64,000 bases of DNA from JTS-RE37 sp963756115 (GTDB lineage Bacteria > Bacteroidota > Bacteroidia > Flavobacteriales > Flavobacteriaceae), in contig CAVWMN010000003.1 in NCBI GenBank assembly GCA_963756115.1, positions 496,001 through 560,000 on the forward strand. Reading direction: 5' to 3'. Numbering within the stretch: the first letter of the stretch is position 1; the number at the start of each line of letters is the position of its first letter. This document shows, in pieces, positions 17,943-28,202 of the stretch. Below the pieces are notes generated by a model. The model did no database searches and was not told where the DNA came from. It saw only the letters and a program-made list of their open reading frames with translations. The position numbers were made by a program, and so were the translations under genes.

Positions 17943-18779
17943 ATGAAAATTTTCAATTATTCTTTTTTATCCGATTTCCATCCTATTCTATTATTGACCG
18001 TTTCGGTACTGTTCTTTTTTCAAACCACCGAAGTAAGGAGCCAAAAGCCTTATGAAGGCAAAGTGATCATGGCGGCTTTTGCACATCCGGATGATGAAGG
18101 AACGGTAGCCCCTATCCTGGCCAAATATATTCGGGAAGGGGCAACAGTGCACCTGGTGATCGTTACCGATGGCAGGTATGGCACCAATGATCATCATGAT
18201 CATGTAGCAGGGGAAACCCTTGTGGCTACCCGGAAGGAAGAGATGAAATGCGCCGCTGAAAAACTGGGTGTTCAACTGCACCATTTGGATTATCATGACC
18301 AATTAAGGGCCGGAGAGGGTTATGACGGCCACGTTCCCCATGCGAGAAAAATGATTCAGGAACTTTATGGCATCGTTGAAAAGGTACAACCTGATGTAAT
18401 GATTACATGGGGTCCGGACGGGGGATCCACGCATATGGACCATAGATTGGTGGGGGCATCTGTTACCCAGGTATTCCTGGCCAAAGATTGGGGAGAAAAC
18501 CCAAAGTCCCTGTTCTACTATGGCACACCCACCGATCTTATAGAGGATTCGGAAAGCAGCATACTTCGTGGACAGGCGGGTAAATATCTACGGACCAAGG
18601 TTTCCTATACAGAGGAAGACTTTGAAAAGGCCTATAATTCATTTAAGTGCCATTACAGCCAGATAGATCCGAAAATGACCAAAGAAGACCTCAGGAAATG
18701 GCGGGATAAGAATGGCATGTTCGTTTACCTGAGGAAATTTGAAGCGCCACAAACGGATTCCGATACTGTTTTTGACTGA
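17943..18779 (+). CDS. Secreted PIG-L (LmbE) family deacetylase 1
   Basis: 278 aa from the ATG at 17943; the upstream in-frame ATG at 17907 only adds residues before the signal peptide. The N-terminus is a Sec signal (LLLTVSVLFFFQTTEVRSQ). The zinc-site motifs are intact: AHPDDE with H48, and HMDH at 164-167. The family hydrolyses N-acetyl groups from amino sugars (GlcNAc-PI, mycothiol and bacillithiol precursors, chito-oligosaccharides). Export indicates an extracytoplasmic substrate. A close relative is at 28203, so both probably act with the SusC/SusD-ASPIC genes here. It converges on the 18794-22108 gene. Confidence 0.87.
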   Translation: MKIFNYSFLSDFHPILLLTVSVLFFFQTTEVRSQKPYEGKVIMAAFAHPDDEGTVAPILAKYIREGATVHLVIVTDGRYGTNDHHDHVAGETLVATRKEEMKCAAEKLGVQLHHLDYHDQLRAGEGYDGHVPHARKMIQELYGIVEKVQPDVMITWGPDGGSTHMDHRLVGASVTQVFLAKDWGENPKSLFYYGTPTDLIEDSESSILRGQAGKYLRTKVSYTEEDFEKAYNSFKCHYSQIDPKMTKEDLRKWRDKNGMFVYLRKFEAPQTDSDTVFD

Positions 18780-18801
18780 TAACAGGCCACCTGTTATTCT
18801 T
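18779..18801. terminator. Hairpin between convergent PIG-L and ASPIC genes
   Basis: ATAACAG (18779-18785) pairs with CTGTTAT (18791-18797) around a five-base loop, followed by TCTTTT on the + side. It overlaps the stop codons of both genes and could end transcription in either direction, better on +. Confidence 0.5.
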
Positions 18802-21800
18802 TTGAATTAACAAAGATAACCGGGGCATCATTGTTTCTGCTGACAAGAAGCAATGTGTGCCCGGTTTTTTGCTCTATTAATTTCACATCACGGGCATCTC
18901 CCCTAACGGCCCAACCAGTATATCTTGGTTCCCTGGCATAAAATTTCCCAGTTCCGGCACCTTTCAAAAAATTACCATAGGAAGCATCTGCCCTGCCGAT
19001 GCTGGGTGGATGGGCATAGAAGTTGCCCACGGTTACCATGTCCTTGAAACTATCCCCGTCAAAATCGGCGGTTTCGAACCCGAAAATAGCAGACCACTGC
19101 GCTTCCTTCGGAAGTGGAAGCATGGTAAACTGACCATTGCCCTGGTTTTCCAGATATGTCGATTCGAGTGTTTCCGCTTTTCTATGATCCATACCTTCTC
19201 TCATGGATGCAGGTAGTACCTGGTCCACCGTTTTTGTTGCGAAATCGTCATAATTCCGAAATTGTTTCCGAATGGAGACCACTTGTCCCTTGAGTTCATC
19301 CAAGTCTTGATAGATATATTCTTTCCCTTGTTTCCAATAGGTAAAAATGGGGTCGGTGCTTCCGTTTCCATCAAAGTCTTTGACGTACAGCCCTAGCGGG
19401 CTTTCAGGTGTTGGTTTAAATCCCGAATTGGTTCCCTGGTTTCCGACCATAAGATCCTGGTCCCCATCGCCATCCATATCATCGGCGTGAATGGTATTCC
19501 ACCAACCCGATGAATTCGCAACCTGTCGTAGCGATAAATCCCTCTCGGTAAACCTAATAATCGTAATGGGCATCCACTCCCCTACGACGAACAATTCTTT
19601 GGAATCATCAATAAAAACGGCATCGGTAACCATTCCTAAGTCCAGGAGAGCATCAACAGTACGATCAGCTAACAATTTACCATTCCCATGATTCCATAAA
19701 ATAGTACTTCCGGGCGTAACGCCATACCGACCCACCACCGACCGTGCCCCTACGAAAATATCGATATGTCCGTCACCATCAAAGTCGTTTGCCACTACTG
19801 TTGAGCCATTGGTTAGTACATTGGTTTCCGTTTTGAATGCGTCGAAATGGCCATTTCCATCATTTGTATAGATTCTATCTCTAAACCTGGAGCCCATTCC
19901 CGGTTCCCCGCCCCCACTCACCACATATAGATCCTGGTCGCCATCGGCATCCAAATCAAAGAATACCGCATCGGTATCCTCGAATTCGCTATCAGATAAA
20001 AAGGGTTTTGATTCCAACTTCTTAAAACTACCTTTTAAAGTCTGTATGTAAAGTGCGCCCGCTTGAAAGGCAGCCCCACCGATATAAAAATCGTCCAGTC
20101 CATCCCCATTTACATCTCCCAGGGTTATTTTGGGTCCCTCCGTGGAGAGTTTGCGAAGCAACAAACGATCGGTCTGAAAATCATTGTATTTATTTTCACG
20201 ATGTATAAAGTCTAAATCCGCTATATCGATTTTGGAAAATATTTTATGTATTTCAGGTTGAACTTTAGCTGTATTCATCGACTTGTCATGATGTAGGACC
20301 AATGTTGTATTTACAGCGACATCATGTATGATCTGGGTGTTTCCATCCGGCCACGTTACATGAACGGTGGTAATCTTATTGTTTTTCCCCAAACCAAAAT
20401 GCAGCGGAATATCGACCGATGAAAGCCAGCCACGGGTAGGATTTACTTCAAGAGTTTGTTCCATATTGTCTGTAATGACCAGGACTTTGGCACCTATTCC
20501 CAAGCTGTTTTTATCGGGACCCTTCAATTTGACGCGCAGATAATTATTGTGATAGATTTCCCGGGCATTATTCCGGTAGATGGTGGCTTCTTCATTCAGA
20601 TTATTGACTACCAGGTCCAGGTCTCCATCATTGTCAAGGTCCCCGTAGGAGGCACCCATGGAATACCCCTTAAGATCAAGCCCCCACTTTTCGGATACAT
20701 CTTCAAACTCAAGCCCGCCCTTATTCATAAAAGCAATGTTGTGCGCGGTTCCATCCGGCATGATATCGGCGAGTTCCAGATCGGATAAGGACTTAGCATG
20801 TTCGTTATAGGCAAAGTTTATGTAATCAAGGTCGTTGGGGCGATGCCGAATCCCATTCGTAATGAAAAGGTCTTTCTGTCCGTCGTTATTCAGATCGGCG
20901 ATCAGGGGGGCCCAACTCCAGTCTGTCGCCTGCATCCCTGCCTGTTGACCCACCTCGCTGAATTGCACACCCTGTCCAAAAAGCTGTCCCCTGTTTAATT
21001 GAAGCATGTTCCTTGTGTACTGATCCTGGTACCCAAAGCCTAAGCGGAAATCGTATATGTCCGGGGGTGACTCGGCAGCAGATTTTTTTCTTATGGCCTC
21101 ATCGAAGGGTCTCATATCAGCAGTAAAAATATCGGGTAGGGCATCATTGTTCAAATCGGCAATATCGCTGCCCATCGAAAATCTACTGGTATGTCCCATT
21201 GCCTCCGTCCCGCGTTCCGAAAAAGTCCCGTCACAATTATTGAAATAGAGAAAATCATTTTCATGGAAGTCATTCGATATATAGATATCAGGACAACCAT
21301 TGTCATCCAGATCAGCTACTGCAGCCGATAAACCATATCCTGCTGAGCCCCCATAAATGCCCGACATCTCACTTACATCTTTGAACCAATTGTTGTCATT
21401 ATTCAACAGCAGGTCCCCGGAAAGCGTATCCCGTATTTTCCTGTTGGCGGTATCGGTATAAACTTCCGGTTTATGAACGGCGTGCCGGAGTTGATACAGA
21501 TCGAGATCACCGTCCAGGTCGTAGTCGAAAAAATAGGCCTGCTGGCAGAAGCCCACCACATCAAGCCCATAATCCCGGGAAGCCTCGGTAAAGGTCAGGT
21601 TGCCATTATTTATAAATAGCTGGTTGTGGCCCTGGAACTGCTTATAGTCACCCACAACGCTGAGGTACACATCCAGATTGCCATCGTTGTTCACATCGGC
21701 CATGGTAACTCCCGTGACCCAGCTTTTATAGCCGGATGGGCCTGCAATGCCTGCAGATTCTGTAATATCTTCAAAGACAAAATTGCCCTTGTTCAGGTAT

Positions 21801-22108
21801 AGTTTGTTGGGTAATTGATTGGCAGTCAAATAGATATCCGGCAGATCATCGTTGTTGATATCTCCGATTGCCACCCCTCCTCCATTGTGGGCATACAGGT
21901 ACTGAACAATGTTCAGGTCTTCTGATTCCTTTAAATCGTTGCGGAAATATAGCTGCGTTTGAGTATTGGCCAATGGTGTAAACAGAAACTTTTCCTGCTT
22001 TTCACAGCCTGCCAAACAGCAAAACAGGAACACTATACATCCCGCGACCGGCAGTGTAATTAATTGTATAGGCTTTTTCAGCGAACCGCATACAGTACGG
22101 GAAATCAT
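18794..22108 (-). CDS. FG-GAP/VCBS and ASPIC/UnbV (CRTAC1-like) lipoprotein 3
   Basis: 1104 aa with a long lipoprotein signal ending near C35 (FCCLAGC). FG-GAP repeats with DINNDDLPD, DVNNDGNLD and DYDLDGDLD loops occupy about 70-515. The ASPIC/UnbV domain lies at about 521-607 (NNYLRVKLKG...TRGWLSSVDIPLHFGLG), and a second FG-GAP block follows to about 1060. It diverges in sequence from copies 1 and 2, so it is not a recent duplicate. It starts 60 bp after the unrelated lipoprotein gene at 22168-22773 and may be transcribed with it. Confidence 0.87.
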   Translation of the reverse strand: MISRTVCGSLKKPIQLITLPVAGCIVFLFCCLAGCEKQEKFLFTPLANTQTQLYFRNDLKESEDLNIVQYLYAHNGGGVAIGDINNDDLPDIYLTANQLPNKLYLNKGNFVFEDITESAGIAGPSGYKSWVTGVTMADVNNDGNLDVYLSVVGDYKQFQGHNQLFINNGNLTFTEASRDYGLDVVGFCQQAYFFDYDLDGDLDLYQLRHAVHKPEVYTDTANRKIRDTLSGDLLLNNDNNWFKDVSEMSGIYGGSAGYGLSAAVADLDDNGCPDIYISNDFHENDFLYFNNCDGTFSERGTEAMGHTSRFSMGSDIADLNNDALPDIFTADMRPFDEAIRKKSAAESPPDIYDFRLGFGYQDQYTRNMLQLNRGQLFGQGVQFSEVGQQAGMQATDWSWAPLIADLNNDGQKDLFITNGIRHRPNDLDYINFAYNEHAKSLSDLELADIMPDGTAHNIAFMNKGGLEFEDVSEKWGLDLKGYSMGASYGDLDNDGDLDLVVNNLNEEATIYRNNAREIYHNNYLRVKLKGPDKNSLGIGAKVLVITDNMEQTLEVNPTRGWLSSVDIPLHFGLGKNNKITTVHVTWPDGNTQIIHDVAVNTTLVLHHDKSMNTAKVQPEIHKIFSKIDIADLDFIHRENKYNDFQTDRLLLRKLSTEGPKITLGDVNGDGLDDFYIGGAAFQAGALYIQTLKGSFKKLESKPFLSDSEFEDTDAVFFDLDADGDQDLYVVSGGGEPGMGSRFRDRIYTNDGNGHFDAFKTETNVLTNGSTVVANDFDGDGHIDIFVGARSVVGRYGVTPGSTILWNHGNGKLLADRTVDALLDLGMVTDAVFIDDSKELFVVGEWMPITIIRFTERDLSLRQVANSSGWWNTIHADDMDGDGDQDLMVGNQGTNSGFKPTPESPLGLYVKDFDGNGSTDPIFTYWKQGKEYIYQDLDELKGQVVSIRKQFRNYDDFATKTVDQVLPASMREGMDHRKAETLESTYLENQGNGQFTMLPLPKEAQWSAIFGFETADFDGDSFKDMVTVGNFYAHPPSIGRADASYGNFLKGAGTGKFYAREPRYTGWAVRGDARDVKLIEQKTGHTLLLVSRNNDAPVIFVNSKE

Positions 22109-22167
22109 AGCTCATTTTTCGTTAAGATTGGTCTCCGTTCCCGGGTTGTCATCTTCCTGTGGCAGCA

Positions 22168-22773
22168 TCAAAGGTCGGCATCATTCGGCGCAACCTCCCT
22201 TGTTTTCTCGGATGACAGATCAAAATACCGGGCGATCACGCTGTTCCGGGACACATTCTTATAGACGGATATCCTCCTGTTCCCATTTATCCAGACGAAG
22301 GCAATATCCTGATCCGGTTTTTTTGATACGATTTCCAGATAATCTTTCCCGTATTGTTCAATGTACAGTTCAACAATTTCCTTGTGCAGGAGGTCAATGG
22401 AATACTTTGGATTCCAGGGTGCGAAGGCGGGATACGTATATTCAACAGGCAACTCTGTAATTTTGCCGTCAGAGAAATTAGGATAAAAATTGACGTTGTA
22501 TTTTTTGTCATTCCTTTCCATCTCATAGAATACCGTAGTATTCCCTGCTCCTTCCTTGTAAACCCCCTTTTTATTCAACTCCCAGCAATGTGCAAAAAAC
22601 TCCCGTTTGTTCATCCCGAATTGTATACCATGCAACAGCGTATCATTTCTGATGTTTGTGGCCAATTCCCGTTCAACCAGTTTATAATACGTAACACTAT
22701 CCTTACAACCGGCAGCAACACAGGACACTACAACAAGTGTGATTGCGTACAATTGAGTTCTCAATTTCTTCAT
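22168..22773 (-). CDS. Uncharacterised lipoprotein
   Basis: 201 aa, lipobox ending at C23 (VVVSCVAAGC). I do not recognise a family. The mature part is mixed alpha/beta with many Lys, Asn and Tyr residues (ERNDKKYNVNFYPNFSD), without repeats or further membrane segments. It lies between the SusD gene (a terminator at 22802-22833 separates them) and ASPIC lipoprotein 3, on the same strand, and may be co-transcribed with the latter. Confidence 0.6.
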   Translation of the reverse strand: MKKLRTQLYAITLVVVSCVAAGCKDSVTYYKLVERELATNIRNDTLLHGIQFGMNKREFFAHCWELNKKGVYKEGAGNTTVFYEMERNDKKYNVNFYPNFSDGKITELPVEYTYPAFAPWNPKYSIDLLHKEIVELYIEQYGKDYLEIVSKKPDQDIAFVWINGNRRISVYKNVSRNSVIARYFDLSSEKTREVAPNDADL

Positions 22774-22801
22774 AATTCATTCAAAGATACCAATTTGCAA
22801 A

Positions 22802-22833
22802 AAGCCAGGTAAATAGTGCTATTTACTTGGCTT
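22802..22833 (-). terminator. Intrinsic terminator after SusC/SusD
   Basis: A 15-bp stem (22802-22816 with 22819-22833, one mismatch-like G-T) with a two-base loop is followed on the - strand by TTTTTG. It ends the SusC-SusD transcript. Confidence 0.8.
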
Positions 22834-22860
22834 CAAGACTCAACTTAAACTAACTTTCTC

Positions 22861-24366
22861 TTAATACCCAGGGTTTTGCGTAAGGTTTGGATTTGCTTCT
22901 AACTGGGTTCGCGCAATTGGAAAAATATTTACGTGGTCGCTTGGATCTGCAGGTTTGAACTGCCAGGCATCGTTAAACGTCCCGAATCGAATCTGATCCT
23001 GTCTCCGATAGCCTTCAAATGCTGTTTCCCGGCCCCGCTCATCCAGCATGTCTTCCAGGGTCAGGGCAGCCAGTGGCGGCACCCCGGCTCTTTCCCGGAT
23101 TATATTGACAAGGACCAGCGCTTCTGAAGTATTTCCCAGACGCAATTCAGCCTCTGCTTTGGTCAGTAAGATATCACCATATCGGAACAAGGGGAAGTCA
23201 TTACTCATATTGGCCGGGTCACCGCCGAGTTCAAATTCGAATTTTCCTATACGGGTTCCCTCCTGCCGTAGTGCATCGCGCAGGCCGGTAATAGATGGGG
23301 TGAACTCAACGGGCTGACCGTTCGGGTCCGATGGTTCTGCACTGGCATCCATTAAAGGATTTCCGGAAGAATCATATTGCGGGCCCACAACAAAACTCTG
23401 TTTCCGCACGTCGTCATCATCAAATTTATTGTAAAAATCTTCGAGGGATGAATAACCATTCCAAGGTTGTGCGGTAAAATTATAGGTCTTTTGGCTTTCA
23501 TAATGCAAGGTCCGGACGGCCACGCTCATGCCTCCTGAGAAAATACGATCATAAACAAATACGAAAATATTCTCGGGAGAGGTTTCATTGGAAATACTGA
23601 AGTTGTCGAAAAAATCAGGAGTCAGATTGTAGTTGCCGGAGTCGATGATCGCATCGACATTTACAATGACTTTTTCCCATTCCGGGGAGCCTACATAAAC
23701 CTCGGCATTCAAATATACTTTAGCTAAAAGCGCATGGGCCACCCACTTGTTAATTTTACCGTAGGTGGATGCGACATCCGTTGGCAAATCATTGATTACG
23801 GCTTCTACCTCGCTGGTTACAAATGCATAGATCTCTGCCCGTGAATTATTTGCAGGATTTTCTTCGGCATCCGCGAAGGAGGTGACCAAGGGAACATTCC
23901 CGTATATATCCATTAAATGGTAATAGTTAATGGCGCGTAAAACCCTTAGTTCATTAATCGTCTGCAGGGCCGCATCCGTGCCGGTCTGCTCTAATTGAAA
24001 AATGATTCGGTTGGCATTATTGATCCCGCTATAGAGCGGGTTCCAACTAAAGTCCGCATAAAAATCGTCTGCGTTGAAGTCATGTTCATGCATTCTGGCC
24101 CACTGGCCATTTTCAGCCCAATCGGTACCCCTGGTTGGAACAATACCTTCATCGGAAGAAACCAGGCTGGTAACCCACGGACCTCCTATCCAGCCACTAT
24201 AGCTGGAATACGCGGCACCAACCAGTGCGGTGACCTCTTCTTCGGTTTTGCCAAACTCTGAACTAATGACCTCGGTATAAATATCCTCCTCGAGATCACA
24301 GCCCGTGAGTATCACAATTGCAAACAGGCCGATGAAAAATTTATAGTAACTCTCTTTTTTGAACAT
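22861..24366 (-). CDS. SusD/RagB-family outer-membrane lipoprotein
   Basis: 501 aa from the ATG at 24366, which places the lipobox at C23 (IVILTGC); a start 24 bp upstream is possible but lengthens the signal. Typical SusD features are an N-terminal helical part with LRVLRAINYYHLMDIYGNVPLV, a late FRYGDILLTKAEAELRLGN, ERGRETAFEGYRRQDQIRFG, and the C-terminal FPIARTQLEANPNLTQNPGY. SusD proteins are surface lids that bind the ligand and feed the SusC channel. The substrate is unknown and no glycoside hydrolase is near. The reading frame lies 10 bp from the end of the SusC gene. Confidence 0.93.
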   Translation of the reverse strand: MFKKESYYKFFIGLFAIVILTGCDLEEDIYTEVISSEFGKTEEEVTALVGAAYSSYSGWIGGPWVTSLVSSDEGIVPTRGTDWAENGQWARMHEHDFNADDFYADFSWNPLYSGINNANRIIFQLEQTGTDAALQTINELRVLRAINYYHLMDIYGNVPLVTSFADAEENPANNSRAEIYAFVTSEVEAVINDLPTDVASTYGKINKWVAHALLAKVYLNAEVYVGSPEWEKVIVNVDAIIDSGNYNLTPDFFDNFSISNETSPENIFVFVYDRIFSGGMSVAVRTLHYESQKTYNFTAQPWNGYSSLEDFYNKFDDDDVRKQSFVVGPQYDSSGNPLMDASAEPSDPNGQPVEFTPSITGLRDALRQEGTRIGKFEFELGGDPANMSNDFPLFRYGDILLTKAEAELRLGNTSEALVLVNIIRERAGVPPLAALTLEDMLDERGRETAFEGYRRQDQIRFGTFNDAWQFKPADPSDHVNIFPIARTQLEANPNLTQNPGY

Positions 24367-24376
24367 ATCTTTTTTT

Positions 24377-27301
24377 TTAGAAACCAACATTTAAACCAAT
24401 AGTAAACGTACGTGTAGTAAACCAGGTAGCCCTGCGATCAATACCAGGTGCCAACGCATCGGGTGTTTGTGTCAGGAAGCCCCCATTGTCGGCCTGGCCA
24501 ACATCACTATAACGAACTTCAGGATCTACACCCTCATAACCGGTAATGGTAAATAAGTTCTGGCCAGATGCATAAAGTCGGACCGATTTGATTCCGTTTT
24601 CTTCAGAAAGCCCGGGAAGGTTATATCCCAAGGTCACATTATCCAGGGTCATATAATCTGCTTTTTCTACATACAGACTGCTTAACCTGGATTCATTAAC
24701 CGTCAGGCCCTGTAGTTCCGGCCTGTTACTGGAGGCCAAAACATTATATGTAGGAGCAACATTGGGTTGTTCATAAAAGGCCCTGGTAGCATTAACCAGA
24801 CTATGCCCGAACATTCCCCTTAATAAGAAGTTCAGGTCCCAATTCTTATAATTGAATGTATTTACAATATTCAAGGAAAAATCCGGTAAACCGTTGCCAA
24901 CCACTACGAAGTCATTTACATCTGTAGAAACATTCCACGTACCATCGGCATTGATTCCATTAAAAAGGGGAACATAAATATCCCCGAGCCGTCTGCCAGG
25001 CTCAACAAGTATGGGCGTCGCTGCCCCGAGACCAGGAGAACCCAAAGAACCTATCCGTTGTTGTTCATCCCTGTCCAATGCCTTCAGGCGGTTTTTAAAG
25101 GTCGCCAGGTTAATCCCGGGGGTCCATGAAAAATCACTGCTGAAAACCGCTTTATATTCCAGGGCCAGTTCAAAGCCCGAATTCTCAATTTCACCAACAT
25201 TCAGCAATGTGGTCCCGAAAAGATTGGGAGGCACCGGAACCGACTGGTACCGCAACAAATCTGAAGTCGTACGGGTATAGTAATCCATACTACCGGAAAG
25301 TCTGCTGGTAAAGAGTGCAAAATCAAAACCAAAGTTCCATTCCGTTTTTTCTTCCCATTTCAGGTCAGGGTTCGGATTACTGGCCGGTGCATATGCGGAA
25401 ACAAACGCACCGTTGTTGAAGGCATTCCCACTGGCCCCTACAGTGGCCTGAGCAGGCGCGATCAGATCGAGCGCCGGTATATTTCCTGTGAGGCCCCAAC
25501 TGGCTCTGAATTTCAAATAGTTGAAAGGCCCTAAGTTATTTTCAAATATGTTGGTCAGGTTGATCCCCGCACTTACAGACCCAAAAGTTCCCCACCTGTT
25601 ATTGGAACCAAATCTGTCGTGCCCTTCAGGACGCAAGGCTGCGGACAGGAAATACGTATCTGCATACCCTAGATTGACCCTCGCAAAAAAGGCCAGCAAT
25701 TTGGATTTTCTCTTAAAAGATGCCAATGAAGCCAGTCCATTCCGCACATCCCCGGAGAGCGCCAGGTTATCCAGGATAGCATCCGAAACAAAGTCACCGG
25801 CGACGATCTGGGTACCCTCAGCTTCAAATTGCTGATACGAAGTGCCCGCCAGCAGGTTGATGTTAAGTTTGTCAATATCGGTGGAATAATTGATGGTAAA
25901 GTCTGTTTGCTGGGATAGATCCTTTTGTACGTTTCGCCTAAGGAGGCCATTTCTTGCCTGGCCCCTCCACAAGGCGCTTTTACCATATTTTTCGTTTATC
26001 AGTGAGTTATCTATCTGCATCCCGTAATAGCCTCCGATGGTAAGGCCCGTGATCAATTCAAAATCAAGGTTTACACCAGCCGTAATATTTTCCCGGTCCC
26101 TGTTATTGGAGTTACTCTCTATAATGGAAACAGGGTTGAACGTATCAAAACCCCCCGTTTCGAAGAAGGTTCCATCAGGATTCCTGATCGGTGCCGTTGG
26201 ATTATATATGGTAGCGTATCGAAAGGCATCGTCAAAACCCCTGTTTTCCTCTCTTTTGGTAGCCGATACAACCGCATTGATCCTTAAACGGTCGTTGATG
26301 GCTCTTTGATCCACAGTAATACGACCATTGATCTGATCGAAACCCGTATTTTTCTGGACACCCTGCATATCCCTGTAATTGAGGGAGGCACGATACGTGG
26401 CTTTATTAGTTCCGCCCGAGGCCGAAAGACTATGGACATGGCCTAATGCAGTCTGGCTGATTTCTTCCAGCCAGTCGGTATCAGCGCCCAGTATGTTGCT
26501 GGATGTTACATTCGGCAAAGCGGAAAACTGTGCCGCATCGGCCACTTCGGTTCTGCGCGCCTGGCTTTCTACGCTGGCGTAGCCGGTATAATTGAGTTCC
26601 GAAAAATTGGCTTTACCCTTTTTCGTTGTTATCAAAATAACACCCGAAGAACCTCGCGTACCGTAAATCGCAGCTGCACCCCCATCTTTTAGTACATCGA
26701 TGCTTGCAATATCATTGGGATCCACACTTTGCAATGAACCCCCTACCAGCCCATCGATTACGACCAAGGGGGTTGTATTGGCGCCCAGGGTGGAAATACC
26801 CCGCAGGCGTATTGAAAATTCTCCGTTAGGATCACCCCCCGGCCGCGAAATATTCAGCCCCGACACCTTGCCCTGCAGGAGTTGCTGGGGAGTATTTATA
26901 TTCCCTTTATTGAAATCCTCAGCATTGACACTGGCAACAGAACTTGTTACTGCCTTTCTGGCCAGGGTGCCGTAACCCACCAGGACCACTTCATCCAGCA
27001 GGGCGACATCTTCTTCCAATGCGACATCGATCGTTACCTGACCCGCAGCAGGAATTTCGGTCGTTTTAAAACCGATATAACTAAAGACCAAAGTGGCCGC
27101 TTCATCAACAGTTATAGCGTAATTGCCGTCAAAATCGGTTTGGGTGCCATTCAGGGTCCCTTTAGCCACAATACTCACCCCGGGCAACGGGTTGCCATCA
27201 GCAGCCGAGGTTACCGTGCCGGTCACGGTCTTCTCCTGGGCAAAAGCAGCCTGCACCAGAAAAACAAGAATTAAACACAAAAGTGGTTTTTTAATCATCA
27301 T
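24377..27301 (-). CDS. SusC/RagA-family TonB-dependent transporter
   Basis: 974 aa, signal peptide to about residue 22 (VQAAFAQ). An N-terminal carboxypeptidase-regulatory-like domain (VTGTVTSAADGNPLPGVSI, about 26-100) precedes the TonB box region and plug (DEVVLVGYGT...VLKDGGAAAIYG). The 22-strand barrel ends in the family's terminal aromatic (GLNVGF). It imports substrate across the outer membrane with the SusD lid. At 974 aa it is at the short end of the family. Upstream lies a 900-bp gene-free region with a perfect 15-bp inverted repeat at 27497. No sigma/anti-sigma regulator is linked. Confidence 0.94.
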   Translation of the reverse strand: MMIKKPLLCLILVFLVQAAFAQEKTVTGTVTSAADGNPLPGVSIVAKGTLNGTQTDFDGNYAITVDEAATLVFSYIGFKTTEIPAAGQVTIDVALEEDVALLDEVVLVGYGTLARKAVTSSVASVNAEDFNKGNINTPQQLLQGKVSGLNISRPGGDPNGEFSIRLRGISTLGANTTPLVVIDGLVGGSLQSVDPNDIASIDVLKDGGAAAIYGTRGSSGVILITTKKGKANFSELNYTGYASVESQARRTEVADAAQFSALPNVTSSNILGADTDWLEEISQTALGHVHSLSASGGTNKATYRASLNYRDMQGVQKNTGFDQINGRITVDQRAINDRLRINAVVSATKREENRGFDDAFRYATIYNPTAPIRNPDGTFFETGGFDTFNPVSIIESNSNNRDRENITAGVNLDFELITGLTIGGYYGMQIDNSLINEKYGKSALWRGQARNGLLRRNVQKDLSQQTDFTINYSTDIDKLNINLLAGTSYQQFEAEGTQIVAGDFVSDAILDNLALSGDVRNGLASLASFKRKSKLLAFFARVNLGYADTYFLSAALRPEGHDRFGSNNRWGTFGSVSAGINLTNIFENNLGPFNYLKFRASWGLTGNIPALDLIAPAQATVGASGNAFNNGAFVSAYAPASNPNPDLKWEEKTEWNFGFDFALFTSRLSGSMDYYTRTTSDLLRYQSVPVPPNLFGTTLLNVGEIENSGFELALEYKAVFSSDFSWTPGINLATFKNRLKALDRDEQQRIGSLGSPGLGAATPILVEPGRRLGDIYVPLFNGINADGTWNVSTDVNDFVVVGNGLPDFSLNIVNTFNYKNWDLNFLLRGMFGHSLVNATRAFYEQPNVAPTYNVLASSNRPELQGLTVNESRLSSLYVEKADYMTLDNVTLGYNLPGLSEENGIKSVRLYASGQNLFTITGYEGVDPEVRYSDVGQADNGGFLTQTPDALAPGIDRRATWFTTRTFTIGLNVGF

Positions 27302-27496
27302 TCAGTAGTTTGGTTAGTTAGGTTGTTACAGCGGTTCCAAGCAATGGAGCATAACTATTCTAAAGTGTCATTTATCCATCGTAGTTGTCATTGTTGATAT
27401 TCTTAAATAAATGATATTGCTACATAAAAAAGAACCCTTTTTATAGATCATATTCAATAAAAATACAAAAACCCTTCATTTATGCTAATTTTTTTT

Positions 27497-27511
27497 ATGC
27501 AAAGCTTGCAT
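27497..27511. promoter_or_regulatory. Perfect 15-bp inverted repeat, possible operator
   Basis: ATGCAAAGCTTGCAT has 6-bp arms around AGC and lies 196 bp upstream of the SusC start in an AT-rich stretch. The size suits a dimeric helix-turn-helix repressor. No other copy was noticed. Confidence 0.3.
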
Positions 27512-28115
27512 TAATGTTAAGATACCATCTTCATATCAATCCGGATTCGAATACTTCCAACTGTACATCAGCGGGCGCCGTTTGGTTTGTAATAGGGTCC
27601 AACAAAATTTTTGTTGAGTGCATGTCAATACCAAACCCGGATTGCTCCATGTTTCGCCTTTTGTTACTTACATCGGAATAGCGCAGGTGGATTTACCACT
27701 TCTGAAATTGTAGGTTAATTGCAAGGTGATCATCAGGTATGAGAAGTTTTACGGCAATGCCAAAACAGGTTTTCGGCCAATCCTGCGCCATGGGTACGGG
27801 TTACACTGGATACACGCCCGCACAAGCAAAATGAACCATTTTAACTGCTGATAAACATATATTTGTTGTTAATCGGTTATACTTTTTAAGTGGATAACAT
27901 CCTGCCTTCGGGATTGATTGCAACTGGCATCGGCCTGTGGTTGTGCAAAAAAGCCGGCGAGGCCTTGAAGAATAGTTTGTTGCAGGCAATACACTTATGA
28001 ACCTGGCACCCTGAGTAATTACCAATACTATTGCGGTCTGGTGTAAAAACCAAATGATATCAATTTAATTAGATAACTTGCCAGATAAAATAAGAGTACT
28101 CAAGGTTTCCTGGAA

Positions 28116-28148
28116 GCTCTTTAATCCTATGTTTTAGGTTTAAAGAGC
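28116..28148. other. Leader hairpin before the second PIG-L gene
   Basis: GCTCTTTAA (28116-28124) pairs with TTAAAGAGC (28140-28148), and an inner CCTA/TAGG extends the stem with a TGTTT loop. No T-run follows on either strand, so it is not a standard terminator. It lies 54 bp before the PIG-L start and may be a 5'-leader structure. Confidence 0.4.
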
Positions 28149-28202
28149 ACCAAAAAATTAAATTCCATCATAAAAACAAGTTTAACCTGAACAACAGCAG
28201 AT

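Larger units (their letters stand above)
27302..28202. other. 900-bp gene-free divergent region
   Basis: No convincing gene lies here. The first 250 bases are AT-rich and should hold the SusC promoter and the inverted repeat at 27497-27511. A TATATTTG box at 27858-27865 faces +. The GC-richer stretch 27560-28020 has only short open frames, for example one of about 36 codons from a GTG near 27891, and may be a decayed gene. A leader hairpin lies at 28116-28148. Confidence 0.5.
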
